A DNA stretch of 64,000 bases from the NCBI RefSeq assembly GCF_037996645.1, contig NZ_JBBMXV010000003.1:675009-739008 (forward strand), written 5' to 3'. Made by a program: the position numbers and the translations under genes. This document shows, one piece after another, positions 18,250-26,931 of the stretch. The stretch is from Halalkalicoccus tibetensis. Lineage in GTDB: Archaea; Halobacteriota; Halobacteria; Halobacteriales; Halalkalicoccaceae. Every line of letters starts with the position of its first letter. Position 1 is the stretch's first letter. The notes under the pieces were generated by a model. It saw only the letters and a program-made list of their open reading frames with translations, was not told where the DNA came from and ran no database searches.

Positions 18250-18999
18250 TCAGCCGTCGCTTCGCTCCCTGATCGTCCGATCCGAGAAGTTCGGCAGGTT
18301 CGGGTCGCGATACGGGTTGCGGCCGTAGGGCCGGTCGCCGATCCCCGCGTCGAGCTGTTCCTTCAGCACGCGGCGCAGCCGGTTGAGGCTGGTCGTGTCG
18401 AGGTCGTGGCGCTCGGCCAGCTGCTCGAAGGGCGCCTCGTCGGTGATGTCGTTCTCGCGGTACTGTTCGAACAGGTCCTCCAGACGCTCCTCGGAGAGCG
18501 CCGTCGGGTCGAGGTCGTCGAGGCCCAGATAGCCGCGCCGTTCGACGTCGACGACGTGGCGGATCACCACTAGTGCAACCTTCGGGATCCCGCGCTGGCT
18601 GCCGAAGGCCGTCAGGTCGAGCTCCTCCATCACCCCGAGCGCGCGGTCGCGCTGCCAGGGGGTGACGTCGAGCGCGCTACAGAGCGCATGGGTGGTCCGC
18701 AGCCGGTCGAGGTAGTGCGTGCGGGTGCTGTGGCCCTTCGTCGCGGTGTGCTGTTCGTCGTGGAGTCGGCGGATCCGCTCTGAGAGGTCGTTCTCGGGCG
18801 AGTCGGCGCGCCCGATCATCGTCGCGCTCGGCGTCAGGACGTCCCACCGGCGGACGGTGTTGTCCCGCTGGGCGTCGGCCCGCGAGAGCGAGCCCGAGCC
18901 CGCCCGGTCGTCGATCCAGCGCGGACCCTCCTCCTCGAACGTACCGGCGGCTTCCGGGTGCTCGTCGGAGCGCTCGGGGCCGCCGTCGGGGTTCGCCAT
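18250..18999 (-). CDS. DNA-directed RNA polymerase subunit epsilon (haloarchaeal)
   Basis: This 249-residue protein matches the haloarchaeal family annotated as RNA polymerase subunit epsilon. The core runs from RRWDVLTPSATMIGR through SERIRRLHDEQH, LTPWQRDRALGVM-like text (here VTPWQRDRALGVM) and FGSQRGIPKVALVVIRHVVD. A helical C-terminal part follows, with LDTTSLNRLRRVLKEQL. It is fully helical in appearance and cyclin/TFB-like. The family name rests on co-purification in older work and a defined role is lacking. The N-terminal 40 residues are low-complexity and acidic, as in relatives. Confidence 0.75.
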   Translation of the reverse strand: MANPDGGPERSDEHPEAAGTFEEEGPRWIDDRAGSGSLSRADAQRDNTVRRWDVLTPSATMIGRADSPENDLSERIRRLHDEQHTATKGHSTRTHYLDRLRTTHALCSALDVTPWQRDRALGVMEELDLTAFGSQRGIPKVALVVIRHVVDVERRGYLGLDDLDPTALSEERLEDLFEQYRENDITDEAPFEQLAERHDLDTTSLNRLRRVLKEQLDAGIGDRPYGRNPYRDPNLPNFSDRTIRERSDG

Positions 19000-19155
19000 T
19001 CGTGCGTACTCGCCGCTGCTCGTAGTTGAATGTCCCGGCCACGGCGCGCCTCGCCGAGGGCCGCCGCTCGCGATCGGTAGCGCGGAAAAACGGGGTCGCC
19101 GAACCCCTCTTACTACACCCCTTGTCGCCAGAACTACTTAAATGAGAACGGGAGC

Positions 19156-19818
19156 CTAGTCCTCGCCGCCGTCGCGCCCGACGATGACGGTGTTCTCGAC
19201 GAGGGTCTTGTGGCCCCGCCGGAGGCGCTCGGAGAGCGCCTGGTGGGAGATGTCGAGCTCGTCAGCGAAGTCCGACAGCGATACGTCCCGCGGGACGTCG
19301 TAGTAGCCGTGGTCGTAGGCCGCGGCGATGGTCTCCTCCTGGTCGTCGGTCAGCCCGAAGCGGCCCTGTTTGCCCCGGTCGATGTTGTAGATGCGCTGGA
19401 TGTCGATGGTGAGGTCGTGTTCCTCGCAGAACTCGTAGGTCCGCGAGAGCGCGTCCCGATCGGGGAAGAGGATCCGCATGAACCAGCCGTCCTGGCGGCC
19501 CTCGGCGGCGAGGATCGTGCCGTCCTCCTCGATGAGGATGTGGACGAGGGCTTCGATCGAATCGATCCACTCCATCTGATACAGCGTCTCCTCGCCCGGC
19601 TCGGCGATCCGCTTGACTTGAGCGATGCTCGGGTCGTCCTGGAGCGCTTCGTCGAGCTCGTCGGGATCCGCGCTCGTCGCCCAGATGTACGGCATGATGT
19701 TCTCAGGATCGTGGGCGACGATCCGCTCGATCTCGAAGTTGACCTCCTCCAGGGTATCGAGAGTCGCGCTGAGCGCGAACTCCCGTGCCGGGAGTCGGAT
19801 TTCGGCGATAGTTGCCAT
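19156..19818 (-). CDS. HTH_10 transcriptional regulator
   Basis: This 220-residue protein has an N-terminal BAT-like ligand region (about 1-150) and a C-terminal HTH_10 (about 160-212) with LTDDQEETIAAAYDHGYYDVP followed by LDISHQALSERLRRGHK. It is a close paralogue of the product at 55338: both share SRTYEFCEE, the beginning MATI, and an almost identical recognition helix. The ATG at 19818 is preferred over one two codons earlier because relatives begin MATI. The target is unknown. A small zinc-knuckle gene follows on the same strand only after a gap upstream, so the regulator is probably its own unit. Confidence 0.82.
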   Translation of the reverse strand: MATIAEIRLPAREFALSATLDTLEEVNFEIERIVAHDPENIMPYIWATSADPDELDEALQDDPSIAQVKRIAEPGEETLYQMEWIDSIEALVHILIEEDGTILAAEGRQDGWFMRILFPDRDALSRTYEFCEEHDLTIDIQRIYNIDRGKQGRFGLTDDQEETIAAAYDHGYYDVPRDVSLSDFADELDISHQALSERLRRGHKTLVENTVIVGRDGGED

Positions 19819-19890
19819 GGGCACGGTACTGCGTGAAGACGGAAATAGACCGCGGAGACGCGCGCTCCGGTCCGTCGACTCTTTGCCCGA

Positions 19891-20055
19891 TCAGATGTGG
19901 AACCGCGACCCGCCCGAAGGGATGGGGTCGCTGTTCACCCGACGGACGTGATGCCCGTGGACGACGTGGTGTTCGATCGCCCGCCCGTCGGCGGGGCGTG
20001 AGTCCGCGTCCGTACCGTCCGCGGACCAGTCACAATCTAGACATGTGTAATGCAG
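19891..20055 (-). CDS. Small zinc-knuckle protein with CTG start, or decayed copy
   Basis: A 54-codon frame reads LHYTCLDCDWSADG and continues with a His-rich tail containing AIEHHVVHGHH, ending at a stop at 19891. It shares CLDCDW and the following AI-HHV--GH with the product at 37109, so it is a real relative of a CX2C...HHX4H small protein family. No ATG, GTG or TTG lies in frame between the upstream stop (near 20133) and the first cysteine. The CTG at 20055 sits exactly where a relative would start. It is either a rare CTG initiation or a gene that lost its ATG. It is too short to notice by length alone. Confidence 0.55.
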   Translation of the reverse strand: MHYTCLDCDWSADGTDADSRPADGRAIEHHVVHGHHVRRVNSDPIPSGGSRFHI

Positions 20056-20170
20056 TTTCGAACACCTGCTCGACCCTACGACCCTGATCGGGGTGAGTGT
20101 GCCACTTGCGTGTCCTACCGGTACTTATGGGGTCAGATAACGTAACGGGGGCGGCGACGAACGGGTGGGC

Positions 20171-21463
20171 CTACCAGGTCAGTCCCTCGTAGGTGATCGA
20201 CTCGCTCGGCTCGACGATCCGCCGGCCGTCGATCACCACCGGCGAGGCCATCCCCTCGAAGGCGTCCCCGAGGGCGGCGAACTCGTCCCAGTCGGTCATC
20301 ACGAGCGTGCCGTCGGCGCCCGAGAGCGCCTCGCTCGCCGAGTCGGCGTACTCGACGTCGGGGAACAGCTCGCGCATGTTCTCGGTCGCGACGGGGTCGT
20401 AGGCCACCACGTCGGCGCCGCGCTCTACGAGCCCTTCGATGGCGGGGATCGACCGCGAGTTGCGGATGTCGTCGGTGCCGGGCTTGAAGGAGAGCCCCAG
20501 CACCGCGATCCGCGCGCCCTCGACGTCGACGTGTTTCTCGAGCAGCGCAAGCATCCGCTCGGGCTGGCGATCGTTGACCGCGACGACCGAATCGAGCAGT
20601 TCGGGCTCGTAGCCGGCCTCGCGGGCCGCGGCCCGCAGCGCGTCGACGTCCTTCGGGAAGCAGGAGCCGCCCCACCCCACGCCCGAGCGGAGGAACTGCT
20701 CGCCGATGCGATCGTCGAGCCCGATGGCGTCGGCGATCCGGTAGGCGTCGATCCCGAACTCCTTGCAGACGTTGCCGATCTCGTTGATCAGGCTGATCTT
20801 CGAGGCCAGGAAGGCGTTGTTCGCGTACTTGATCATCTCGGCCTCCCTGACCGTGGCCTCGACGACCGCGGGCTCGGCCCGCTCGATCAGCGGCTCGAAG
20901 ACGCTCTCGAGGCGCTCGTGGCTCCAGTCGTCGCTCGCGCCCAGCACCACCTTGTCGGGCTCGAGGAAGTCCGTCACCGCCGACCCCTCCCGCAGGAACT
21001 CGGGGTTCATCCCGACCCTGATCCGCTCGCCGACGGCCTCGCCGGCACCGTCCTCGATCGCCGGGATCAGCGCTTCCTCGGTCGTGCCGGGAACGACCGT
21101 GCTTTTGACGACGACGAGATGCTCTTCGCTCCCACCGGAAAGCGCCTCGCCGACCGAGCGCGCGCCGCCCTCGATGATCGAGGCGTCGATGCTCCCATCC
21201 TCCCGGGAGGGAGTCGGCAGCGCGAGGAACGTGACGTCACAGTCGGTGATCGCGTCGTAGTCGGTGGTCGCGGTGAGCCGCCCGCCGGCGTGCTCGGAGA
21301 GCAACTCGTCGAGTCCGGGCTCGTGGATCGAGGCCTCTCCACGGTTGAGCCGCTCGACGATGTCCTCGTCGATGTCGATGGCCGTGACGTCGTGTCCGAG
21401 ATCGGCGAAACAGGCGGCGATCGTCGTCCCGACGTAGCCGCTGCCGACGACTGCGATGTTCAT
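20171..21463 (-). CDS. aglM: UDP-glucose 6-dehydrogenase (AglM/UgdH type)
   Basis: This 430-residue enzyme oxidises UDP-glucose to UDP-glucuronate with two NAD+ in the cytoplasm. It has a Rossmann start, [12 protein letters not shown], a [10 protein letters not shown] segment, the central helix residues [12 protein letters not shown] and the catalytic Cys268 in [14 protein letters not shown]-terminal second nucleotide-binding domain begins [18 protein letters not shown]. In Haloferax the equivalent enzyme, AglM, supplies UDP-glucuronate for S-layer N-glycosylation. Here it is followed, after a 74-base gap containing a palindrome, by polysaccharide genes on the same strand lying upstream. A related UDP-ManNAc dehydrogenase cannot be fully excluded. 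Confidence 0.87.
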   Translation of the reverse strand: MNIAVVGSGYVGTTIAACFADLGHDVTAIDIDEDIVERLNRGEASIHEPGLDELLSEHAGGRLTATTDYDAITDCDVTFLALPTPSREDGSIDASIIEGGARSVGEALSGGSEEHLVVVKSTVVPGTTEEALIPAIEDGAGEAVGERIRVGMNPEFLREGSAVTDFLEPDKVVLGASDDWSHERLESVFEPLIERAEPAVVEATVREAEMIKYANNAFLASKISLINEIGNVCKEFGIDAYRIADAIGLDDRIGEQFLRSGVGWGGSCFPKDVDALRAAAREAGYEPELLDSVVAVNDRQPERMLALLEKHVDVEGARIAVLGLSFKPGTDDIRNSRSIPAIEGLVERGADVVAYDPVATENMRELFPDVEYADSASEALSGADGTLVMTDWDEFAALGDAFEGMASPVVIDGRRIVEPSESITYEGLTW

Positions 21464-21479
21464 TAGGTTAGTCGTCCTT

Positions 21480-21495
21480 CCTGATCGTAATCAGG
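21480..21495. promoter_or_regulatory. 16-base palindrome upstream of UDP-sugar dehydrogenase
   Basis: CCTGAT at 21480-21485 and ATCAGG at 21490-21495, with CGTA between, form a palindrome 17 bases before the start codon at 21463. It is a candidate operator or the base of a short 5' hairpin. The arms are only six bases, so chance cannot be excluded. Confidence 0.3.
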
Positions 21496-21537
21496 GTTTG
21501 GATACGTCGCGCCCGCCGTGGGGCGATGAGTGGGGGG

Positions 21538-23061
21538 CTACGTTCGCTCCTGTAGATGCCGGCCGCTGTCGGCACGTTCGGTGCCCTGTTCGACCCGCGT
21601 CGCGTTCGTCCAGCTGAGCTCCTCCTTGCCGAGGACGTCGATCAGGCACTTGAGGTTCAGGACGTCGTGGAACTGCTTGTAGCCGACGACGAGCAGCGGG
21701 GCGTAGACGAGCAGGCTCCAGTCCTCGCCCTCGATCTGGACGCCCAGCGCCGCGATCAGGAAGACGATGCTCGTAAAGAAGACGAGCAGGGCGAGCACCT
21801 GGGCCGCGAAGCCGGTCACGAGCAGCCAGACGATGTAGCCGAGGACGATCCAGCTCGCGACCGGCAGGAAGAACATCTCGACCAGCCGGAACGGGATCGC
21901 GAGGCGGTGAAGCAGCCCGTAGGAGGGGTCGGTCACGACGTCCCAGTGTTTGAATATCGTCATGTAGTTGCCGTGATACCAGCGCAGGCGCTGTTTGTAG
22001 AGGTTCCGCCAGCTGCCGGGCGCCTCCGTATAGACGCGCGCGTCGCTGACGGTGACCCGGCGACCGGACTTGAGCACCTTCAGCGTGAGGTCGAAGTCCT
22101 CGGTGAGCGTCTGGGGGTCGTACGCGAAGACGTCCTCGAGGGCCTCGCGTCGATAGGCGCCCAGACAGCCCGGCACGACCAGCACGATCCCGAACTGGTC
22201 GAGCATCCGGCGGTAGATGTTCTCCCCGATCGAGTACTCCAGTTGCTGACAGCGCGTCACCAGCGAGTCACGGTTCCAGATCGTGACGTTGCTCGCGACC
22301 GCCCCGACGTTGTCGTGTTCGGCGAAGGGCGCGACGATCCCCTTCAGCCCCTCGTGGTCGACGATACTGTCGGCGTCGACGGTCACGATGATCTCGCTTT
22401 CGGCGAACAGCAGCCCGTAGTTCAGCGCCGAGTACTTCCCGCCGTTCTCCTTCGTCACGACCGTGACGACGTCGGAGGCGAACGACCGCGCCTCGGCGAG
22501 CGTCCCGTCGGTGCTGCCGTCGTCGACGACGATGATCTCGAGCTTCTCGCGTGGGTACTCCGCGTCCAGTAGCGACTGGATCGCCCGCCCGACGTAGCCC
22601 TCCTCGTTGTACGCCGGTACCAGAACGCTGATCGAGGGGTACTCCTCGGGGCGTTCGGCGGTCCCGTTCCCGGTGAGGTCGTGATACACCGCGACGAGCG
22701 CGATGAACCAGTAATAGAAGAAGATGAGCGAGATCGCGAGCAGGTGGACGAACGCCAGTATCGAGGGTGCAACCCAACCGAGGGCAACGATCGCCACCCC
22801 ATAGCCAAGCAGGACGACGACGAGCGCGCGCGTGGCGAACAGCTCCTTGTAGCGTGGTGCGTGCTCGACGACGAAGTACGACCACCCGATGTACACCACG
22901 AGGATCGCCCCCAGGAGGGCGATCGCGTAGAGCGTCCCGTCGTTCATCACGTCGATGAGCAGCCAGAACGGGATCAGCGCGGAGACGAAGAGGATGACCG
23001 CACGCCAGTTGACTCGTCCGAGCCGCCCGAGCGCGGCCACGAGCCCGGGGGGCGATCTCAT
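21538..23061 (-). CDS. Processive GT2 polysaccharide synthase (PgaC/HasA-like)
   Basis: This 507-residue membrane glycosyltransferase has four N-terminal membrane segments (to about 125), a GT-A domain at about 140-350 and three or four C-terminal segments. The catalytic elements are VPAYNEEG, VVDDGSTDGT, VTVDADS, TEDFDLT and KQRLRWYHGN, the QXXRW motif of processive synthases such as hyaluronan, chitin and poly-GlcNAc synthases. Its start overlaps the end of the deacetylase gene by four bases, so the two are coupled. By analogy with PgaB/PgaC, it probably makes and extrudes an amino-sugar polymer that the partner trims. The sugar donor is inferred. Confidence 0.88.
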   Translation of the reverse strand: MRSPPGLVAALGRLGRVNWRAVILFVSALIPFWLLIDVMNDGTLYAIALLGAILVVYIGWSYFVVEHAPRYKELFATRALVVVLLGYGVAIVALGWVAPSILAFVHLLAISLIFFYYWFIALVAVYHDLTGNGTAERPEEYPSISVLVPAYNEEGYVGRAIQSLLDAEYPREKLEIIVVDDGSTDGTLAEARSFASDVVTVVTKENGGKYSALNYGLLFAESEIIVTVDADSIVDHEGLKGIVAPFAEHDNVGAVASNVTIWNRDSLVTRCQQLEYSIGENIYRRMLDQFGIVLVVPGCLGAYRREALEDVFAYDPQTLTEDFDLTLKVLKSGRRVTVSDARVYTEAPGSWRNLYKQRLRWYHGNYMTIFKHWDVVTDPSYGLLHRLAIPFRLVEMFFLPVASWIVLGYIVWLLVTGFAAQVLALLVFFTSIVFLIAALGVQIEGEDWSLLVYAPLLVVGYKQFHDVLNLKCLIDVLGKEELSWTNATRVEQGTERADSGRHLQERT

Positions 23062-24398
23062 CGGTCGTCCTCCGCGGGCGCCCGGGCCAGCTCGTCCTCG
23101 AGCGTCTCCTCGTCCTCGGCCGACGTGTGCTCGATCGGTTCGAGGACGCGCCAGCCGTCGTCGGTGCGTTCGACCGTGCCGTTCTCGAGCCCCTTCGAGA
23201 GCTGCTCGAGGGTCATGAACCCGACGTCGTCGGTCGCCTTCATGTGCTGGATCAGGTCCCGGAGCTGATCGAGTCGCTCCTCGCTGGTGAAGTACTGATA
23301 GTGGATCATCTGGACGTGGACCCCGTTGTCCGCGTGGGTCTCGTCGAACGCGCCGGTCAGGGTTTCCGTGTCCTCGAACGGGACCTCGCCCGTGCCGTCG
23401 TATGCGCCCCAGTCCTCGAAGGCCTGGTTCTCGGGGACGTGCAGCATACCGCCGGCCTCGAAGTAGTACTCGTCCTCGTCGACGTCGTAGTAGCCGTCGG
23501 TGAACCAGTCGCCGCCCGAGACCACCGTGTACTCCTCCTCGGCCAGCAACTCGGCGGTGTTCTCGTCGTAGGTGTTCATCGGCGGGACGAACGTCTTCGA
23601 GGGCGATTCGACGCACTGTCCGAGGAGCTCCTCGCCCTCGGCGAGCCACTCGGCCTGGGTCTCGTAGGGCACGCCGCCGAACTCGCTGCCGCCGTAGAAG
23701 TCCGTCTTCTCCTCGTGGGTATAGCCGTGCAGCGACATCTCGAACTGGCCCGGATGGTCGGCCTCGAGGGATCCGAGGTACTCGCAGGTGTCCTCGTCGT
23801 CGGTGATCGGCAGGTCCCCGCCGGGGTTCGGGATGATCCCGAGCGTCACCGGCACCTCCTCGTCGATGAACACCCCATCGACCGCTCGCATCTCCTCGGT
23901 GCTGTACCACGGCTGGATGTCGTCGTTCCTGAAGATCACGATCGATTCGTACTCCTCCCATTCCGAATCGGCCGCCGCCTCGGTCGCCGTCGGCGTCGTC
24001 TCGAGCAGCGGCGAGGCGGCGAGTGCGCCGGTGACCCCCGCCATTAACACCATGACGACGATCGCCGACGAGAGCAGCTGCTGGCGGCGTTCGGACTTCG
24101 GAACGAGCCACGAGGGCAGCCATGTGAGCGGCTGGCCGAGTTCGGGGAGCTCGGGAAAGTTCACGCTGATGGGCTGGGAGACCCCGCCCCCGTCCGCGAC
24201 CGGCGCCTGCCAGTGGCCGCATTCCCGACAGCGCGCGATCGTCTCGACGACGTCGAACGTCTCGGCGGCTGTCGACTGGCTACACTTCGGGCAACCGTCC
24301 TCGAAGGCCGAACGCGCGTCCATCAACCCACACCGGTGCTCGATGACCTGTTCTTCGGACAACGAATCGGACGAGCACGCCGAGCAGACCCGCCTCAT
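23058..24398 (-). CDS. Membrane polysaccharide deacetylase with N-terminal zinc ribbons
   Basis: This 446-residue protein has an unusual layout. Cysteines at 5, 8, 23, 36, 39, 57 and 60 form zinc-ribbon-like knuckles in the first 65 residues. One membrane segment covers about 108-128, and an outward-facing polysaccharide-deacetylase-type domain covers about 150-420. The domain begins IVIFRNDDIQPW, with Asp159 and Asp160 as likely metal ligands, and continues with SLHGYTHEE supplying His ligands. It would de-N-acetylate a polymer at the cell surface. It is the first gene of a two-gene unit with the GT2 synthase. The cytoplasmic zinc part is odd for this enzyme class. Confidence 0.8.
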   Translation of the reverse strand: MRRVCSACSSDSLSEEQVIEHRCGLMDARSAFEDGCPKCSQSTAAETFDVVETIARCRECGHWQAPVADGGGVSQPISVNFPELPELGQPLTWLPSWLVPKSERRQQLLSSAIVVMVLMAGVTGALAASPLLETTPTATEAAADSEWEEYESIVIFRNDDIQPWYSTEEMRAVDGVFIDEEVPVTLGIIPNPGGDLPITDDEDTCEYLGSLEADHPGQFEMSLHGYTHEEKTDFYGGSEFGGVPYETQAEWLAEGEELLGQCVESPSKTFVPPMNTYDENTAELLAEEEYTVVSGGDWFTDGYYDVDEDEYYFEAGGMLHVPENQAFEDWGAYDGTGEVPFEDTETLTGAFDETHADNGVHVQMIHYQYFTSEERLDQLRDLIQHMKATDDVGFMTLEQLSKGLENGTVERTDDGWRVLEPIEHTSAEDEETLEDELARAPAEDDR

Positions 24399-24791
24399 CG
24401 CGAATCGGCTCCGGCGAGGCGTACCTCGGCCCTCCTCCCGACCCCGAATCGCGCCCCTCCGTTATCGACTGTGTGACATCCCCACCCAGCAACGATCCCG
24501 ATATCATCGGCACGGCGTGTGGTTCTTCCCGTCGTTTCCCCTGTGACATCCGATTGACCCATCAACAGGACATCAGGTCGGCCGCGGGCTGATCGATTGC
24601 CTTCAGTCTCGTTCCGCGTTTTCGCCCGCCGGCGGTTCGACCTCGAACTACCGATCCGGGGTCAGGACCGCGGGGGCCTTCGAGCTCGAAGGTGGACGGA
24701 GCTTTTTTGCCCTGGCCGATCGATGGGGTGGTATTCAGTACCGATCACCGCCCGTCCCCGCCCGTAGCGGGGGTCCTCGCTCCGGACATCC
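24399..24791. other. Intergenic region between divergent polysaccharide and regulator genes
   Basis: No gene is seen. A 10-base direct repeat TGTGACATCC occurs at 24472-24481 and 24542-24551, 70 bases apart, upstream of the deacetylase gene. A T6 run lies near 24704. A small inverted repeat CCCCGC/GCGGGG at 24756-24772 sits just before the regulator at 24792. Any of these could be regulatory; none is proven. Confidence 0.3.
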
Positions 24792-25442
24792 ATGACGATC
24801 ATCGCCGACATCACTCTCCCTGCGTCGACGTTCCCGCTGGGGCGTGTGTTCCAGTCGTTCCCGGACGCCACCATGGAGCTCGAACGCGTCGTCCCGCTTC
24901 AGGAGACCATCATGCCGCTGGTGTGGGTCGAGGGTAGCGACCCCGACGCGGTCGAATCGGCGCTTCGCTCGCACTCCCAGGTCAAAAACGTCGAGGTCCT
25001 TACGGCGACCGGGGCCGAGTCGCTGTTCGAGGTCCACTGGTTGCCCGCGGCCGACGGGCTCGCCGAGGCGCTGCTGAACACCGGCGCGACCGTTCTCGAC
25101 GCCCGCGGCACCGCCGAGAGCTGGGACTTCCGCCTGCGGTTCTCGGCCCACGAGGACCTCTCCTCGCTCAACGTCTCGCTCACCGAGAAGGGGATCCCGG
25201 TCACGCTCCGGCGGATCTACCACCCGCCGCTCGAGGAGATCTCGCCGATGTCGCCGATTCAACGCGAGACGCTGCTGGCGGCGTATCGACAGGGCTACTT
25301 CCAGATCCCGCGGCGCATCAACCAGTCCGATCTCGCCGACGAGCTGGAGATCAGCGACAGCGCCCTCTCCCAGCGGATCCGGCGCGCCGTCTCGAAGCTC
25401 ATCGAACGGGACGTCCTCTCGGAGGAGGCCGGCTCCCGCTGA
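24792..25442 (+). CDS. HTH_10 transcriptional regulator
   Basis: This 216-residue protein begins MTIIADITLPASTFPLG, an N-terminal BAT-like region of about 150 residues, followed by HTH_10 at about 155-208 with MSPIQRETLLAAYRQGYFQIP and LEISDSALSQRIRRAVSK. It belongs to the same short HTH_10 group as the products at 19156 and 55338 but is more diverged. It lies divergent from the deacetylase-synthase pair and tail to tail with the lone receiver at 25452. Control of the polysaccharide genes is possible but untested. Confidence 0.82.
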   Translation: MTIIADITLPASTFPLGRVFQSFPDATMELERVVPLQETIMPLVWVEGSDPDAVESALRSHSQVKNVEVLTATGAESLFEVHWLPAADGLAEALLNTGATVLDARGTAESWDFRLRFSAHEDLSSLNVSLTEKGIPVTLRRIYHPPLEEISPMSPIQRETLLAAYRQGYFQIPRRINQSDLADELEISDSALSQRIRRAVSKLIERDVLSEEAGSR

Positions 25443-25451
25443 CCGACGACG

Positions 25452-25862
25452 CTACGTCCCCTTGCGCTGGCGCTTTCCGACCGCGTTCTTGATCTGCTCG
25501 GCAAGCACCTCGTATCGCTCGTCGGTGTTCTTCTCCAGATAGCCCGTCACGCCCTTCGACTGGGCGTCGTCGGCGACCGACGAGGAGCCCTTCCCCGTGA
25601 ACAGCACGAACGGCAGGTCGGGGTGCTCCTCGCGGACCCGCTCGAAGAACTCGAGCCCGTCGATCTCGGGCATCTTGTAGTCGCTCACCACGCAGTCGAC
25701 GTCGTTCTCCTCCAGATACTCGTACCCCTCCCTGGCGCTCGTCGCCGTCTCGACGGCGAACCGTCCGTCGATCCGCTCGAGGCGGATCGCCGTGAGAGCC
25801 GCGCTGTCGGTTTCGTCGTCGACACAGAGGACCTGAACGGTCGACGAGGTGCTATCAGCCAT
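25452..25862 (-). CDS. Stand-alone response-regulator receiver protein
   Basis: This 136-residue protein consists of one receiver domain with all key residues: acidic pair Asp15-Asp16 (VLCVDDETD), phosphoacceptor Asp61 (CVVSDYKMPEIDG), Thr89 and Lys91 (LFTGKG). A short basic tail follows. It has no output domain, so it probably works by protein contact, as many haloarchaeal single-domain receivers do. No histidine kinase lies nearby. The ATG at 25862 is preferred to one six codons upstream, which lies in the AT-rich promoter. It makes a useful contrast with the degenerate receiver in the 34214 gene. Confidence 0.88.
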   Translation of the reverse strand: MADSTSSTVQVLCVDDETDSAALTAIRLERIDGRFAVETATSAREGYEYLEENDVDCVVSDYKMPEIDGLEFFERVREEHPDLPFVLFTGKGSSSVADDAQSKGVTGYLEKNTDERYEVLAEQIKNAVGKRQRKGT

Positions 25863-26133
25863 ACATCTATTAGGATACAATCGAATAAAAAGTAAGTGAT
25901 CCGATCGATATCCTCTACGAGGACGATCGTATTTCGAATCCCGTCGATCACTTGAACCATCATCCGTCGGACGATACTTTCCTATCGGGAACGTAAGGAA
26001 ATTCCCACAGACCGGTCTTGGTCGGCGGGCCTCCGATCAAGATTATCAGTGTAAGGTACACGTAGAAATAGGTGAACGATGCTGCGGTATATTCGATGAG
26101 TAGTTTGATACGGACTCCCGACGACCATTGATC

Positions 26134-26931
26134 ATGGTTGATGCCACCATCGACGTGATCGATCGCGGGGGGTTGTTGTGTGATCAGAACTACATGATCG
26201 AGGGCCACACGCTCGGCACCCATGAGGAGCCGAACCCCGAGCCCGAGTACACGGAGATCCCCGTCTACAACCTCGTGATCGACCACCCGGAGGGAACGAT
26301 CCTCTGGGACACCGGCAACCACGAGGACGCCCTCGACGGCCACTGGCCCGAAGGCCTGAAACAGGCGTTTTACCCCCACGATGCGGACGAACACTCCCTC
26401 GAAAGCGATCTCGAGGAGGCGGGCTACGGGCTCGACGACATCGACTACGTCTTCCAGACCCACCTCCACCTCGACCACGCCGGCGGCCTGCATCACTTCG
26501 ACGGGACCGACGTCCCGGTGTTCGTCCACAAACGGGAGATCGAGTTCGCCTACTACAGCGCGAAGACCGACGAAGGAAGCGCCGCCTATGTCCTCGGGGA
26601 CTTCGATTACGACCTCAACTGGCAGGTGCTCCATCGCGACCACGAGACCCACTTCGAGGACGTCGAGTTCATCCGCTTCCCGGGCCATACCCCCGGACTG
26701 ACGGGGACGATGATCCACCTCGACGACCGGTCGTTGATCTTCGCCGGCGACGAGATATACAGGGCGGAGAACTACGAGGACGAGATGCCCCTGGGGGCGG
26801 GTCTGCTCTGGAGCCAGCGCCACTGGTTCGAGAGCCTCCAGGAGATCAAGGAGCTCGAACGCCGCCACGACGCCGAGGTCGTCTACGGGCACGACTCCGA
26901 GCAGTACGAGGCGCTCTCGGGGTGGTCCTGA
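26134..26931 (+). CDS. Metallo-beta-lactamase-fold lactonase (AttM/AiiA family)
   Basis: This 265-residue cytoplasmic hydrolase has the dinuclear zinc motif HLHLDHAGG, a later His in FPGHTPG, the bridging Asp in FAGDEIY and a last His in VYGHDSEQY. These match N-acyl-homoserine lactonases and the gamma-butyrolactonase AttM/BlcC. The next gene, an iron alcohol dehydrogenase, starts at the base after its stop. In Agrobacterium the same pair of families (BlcC, BlcB) turns gamma-butyrolactone into 4-hydroxybutyrate and then succinic semialdehyde, so lactone catabolism is more likely than signal quenching here. An in-frame TTG lies two codons upstream of the chosen ATG. Confidence 0.82.
   Translation: MVDATIDVIDRGGLLCDQNYMIEGHTLGTHEEPNPEPEYTEIPVYNLVIDHPEGTILWDTGNHEDALDGHWPEGLKQAFYPHDADEHSLESDLEEAGYGLDDIDYVFQTHLHLDHAGGLHHFDGTDVPVFVHKREIEFAYYSAKTDEGSAAYVLGDFDYDLNWQVLHRDHETHFEDVEFIRFPGHTPGLTGTMIHLDDRSLIFAGDEIYRAENYEDEMPLGAGLLWSQRHWFESLQEIKELERRHDAEVVYGHDSEQYEALSGWS

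Noticed and set aside
26134..26931. Interpretation of the lactonase as a quorum-quenching enzyme
   Set aside because: The direct coupling to an iron alcohol dehydrogenase makes catabolism of a lactone more likely; no signal synthase or receptor is in the window.
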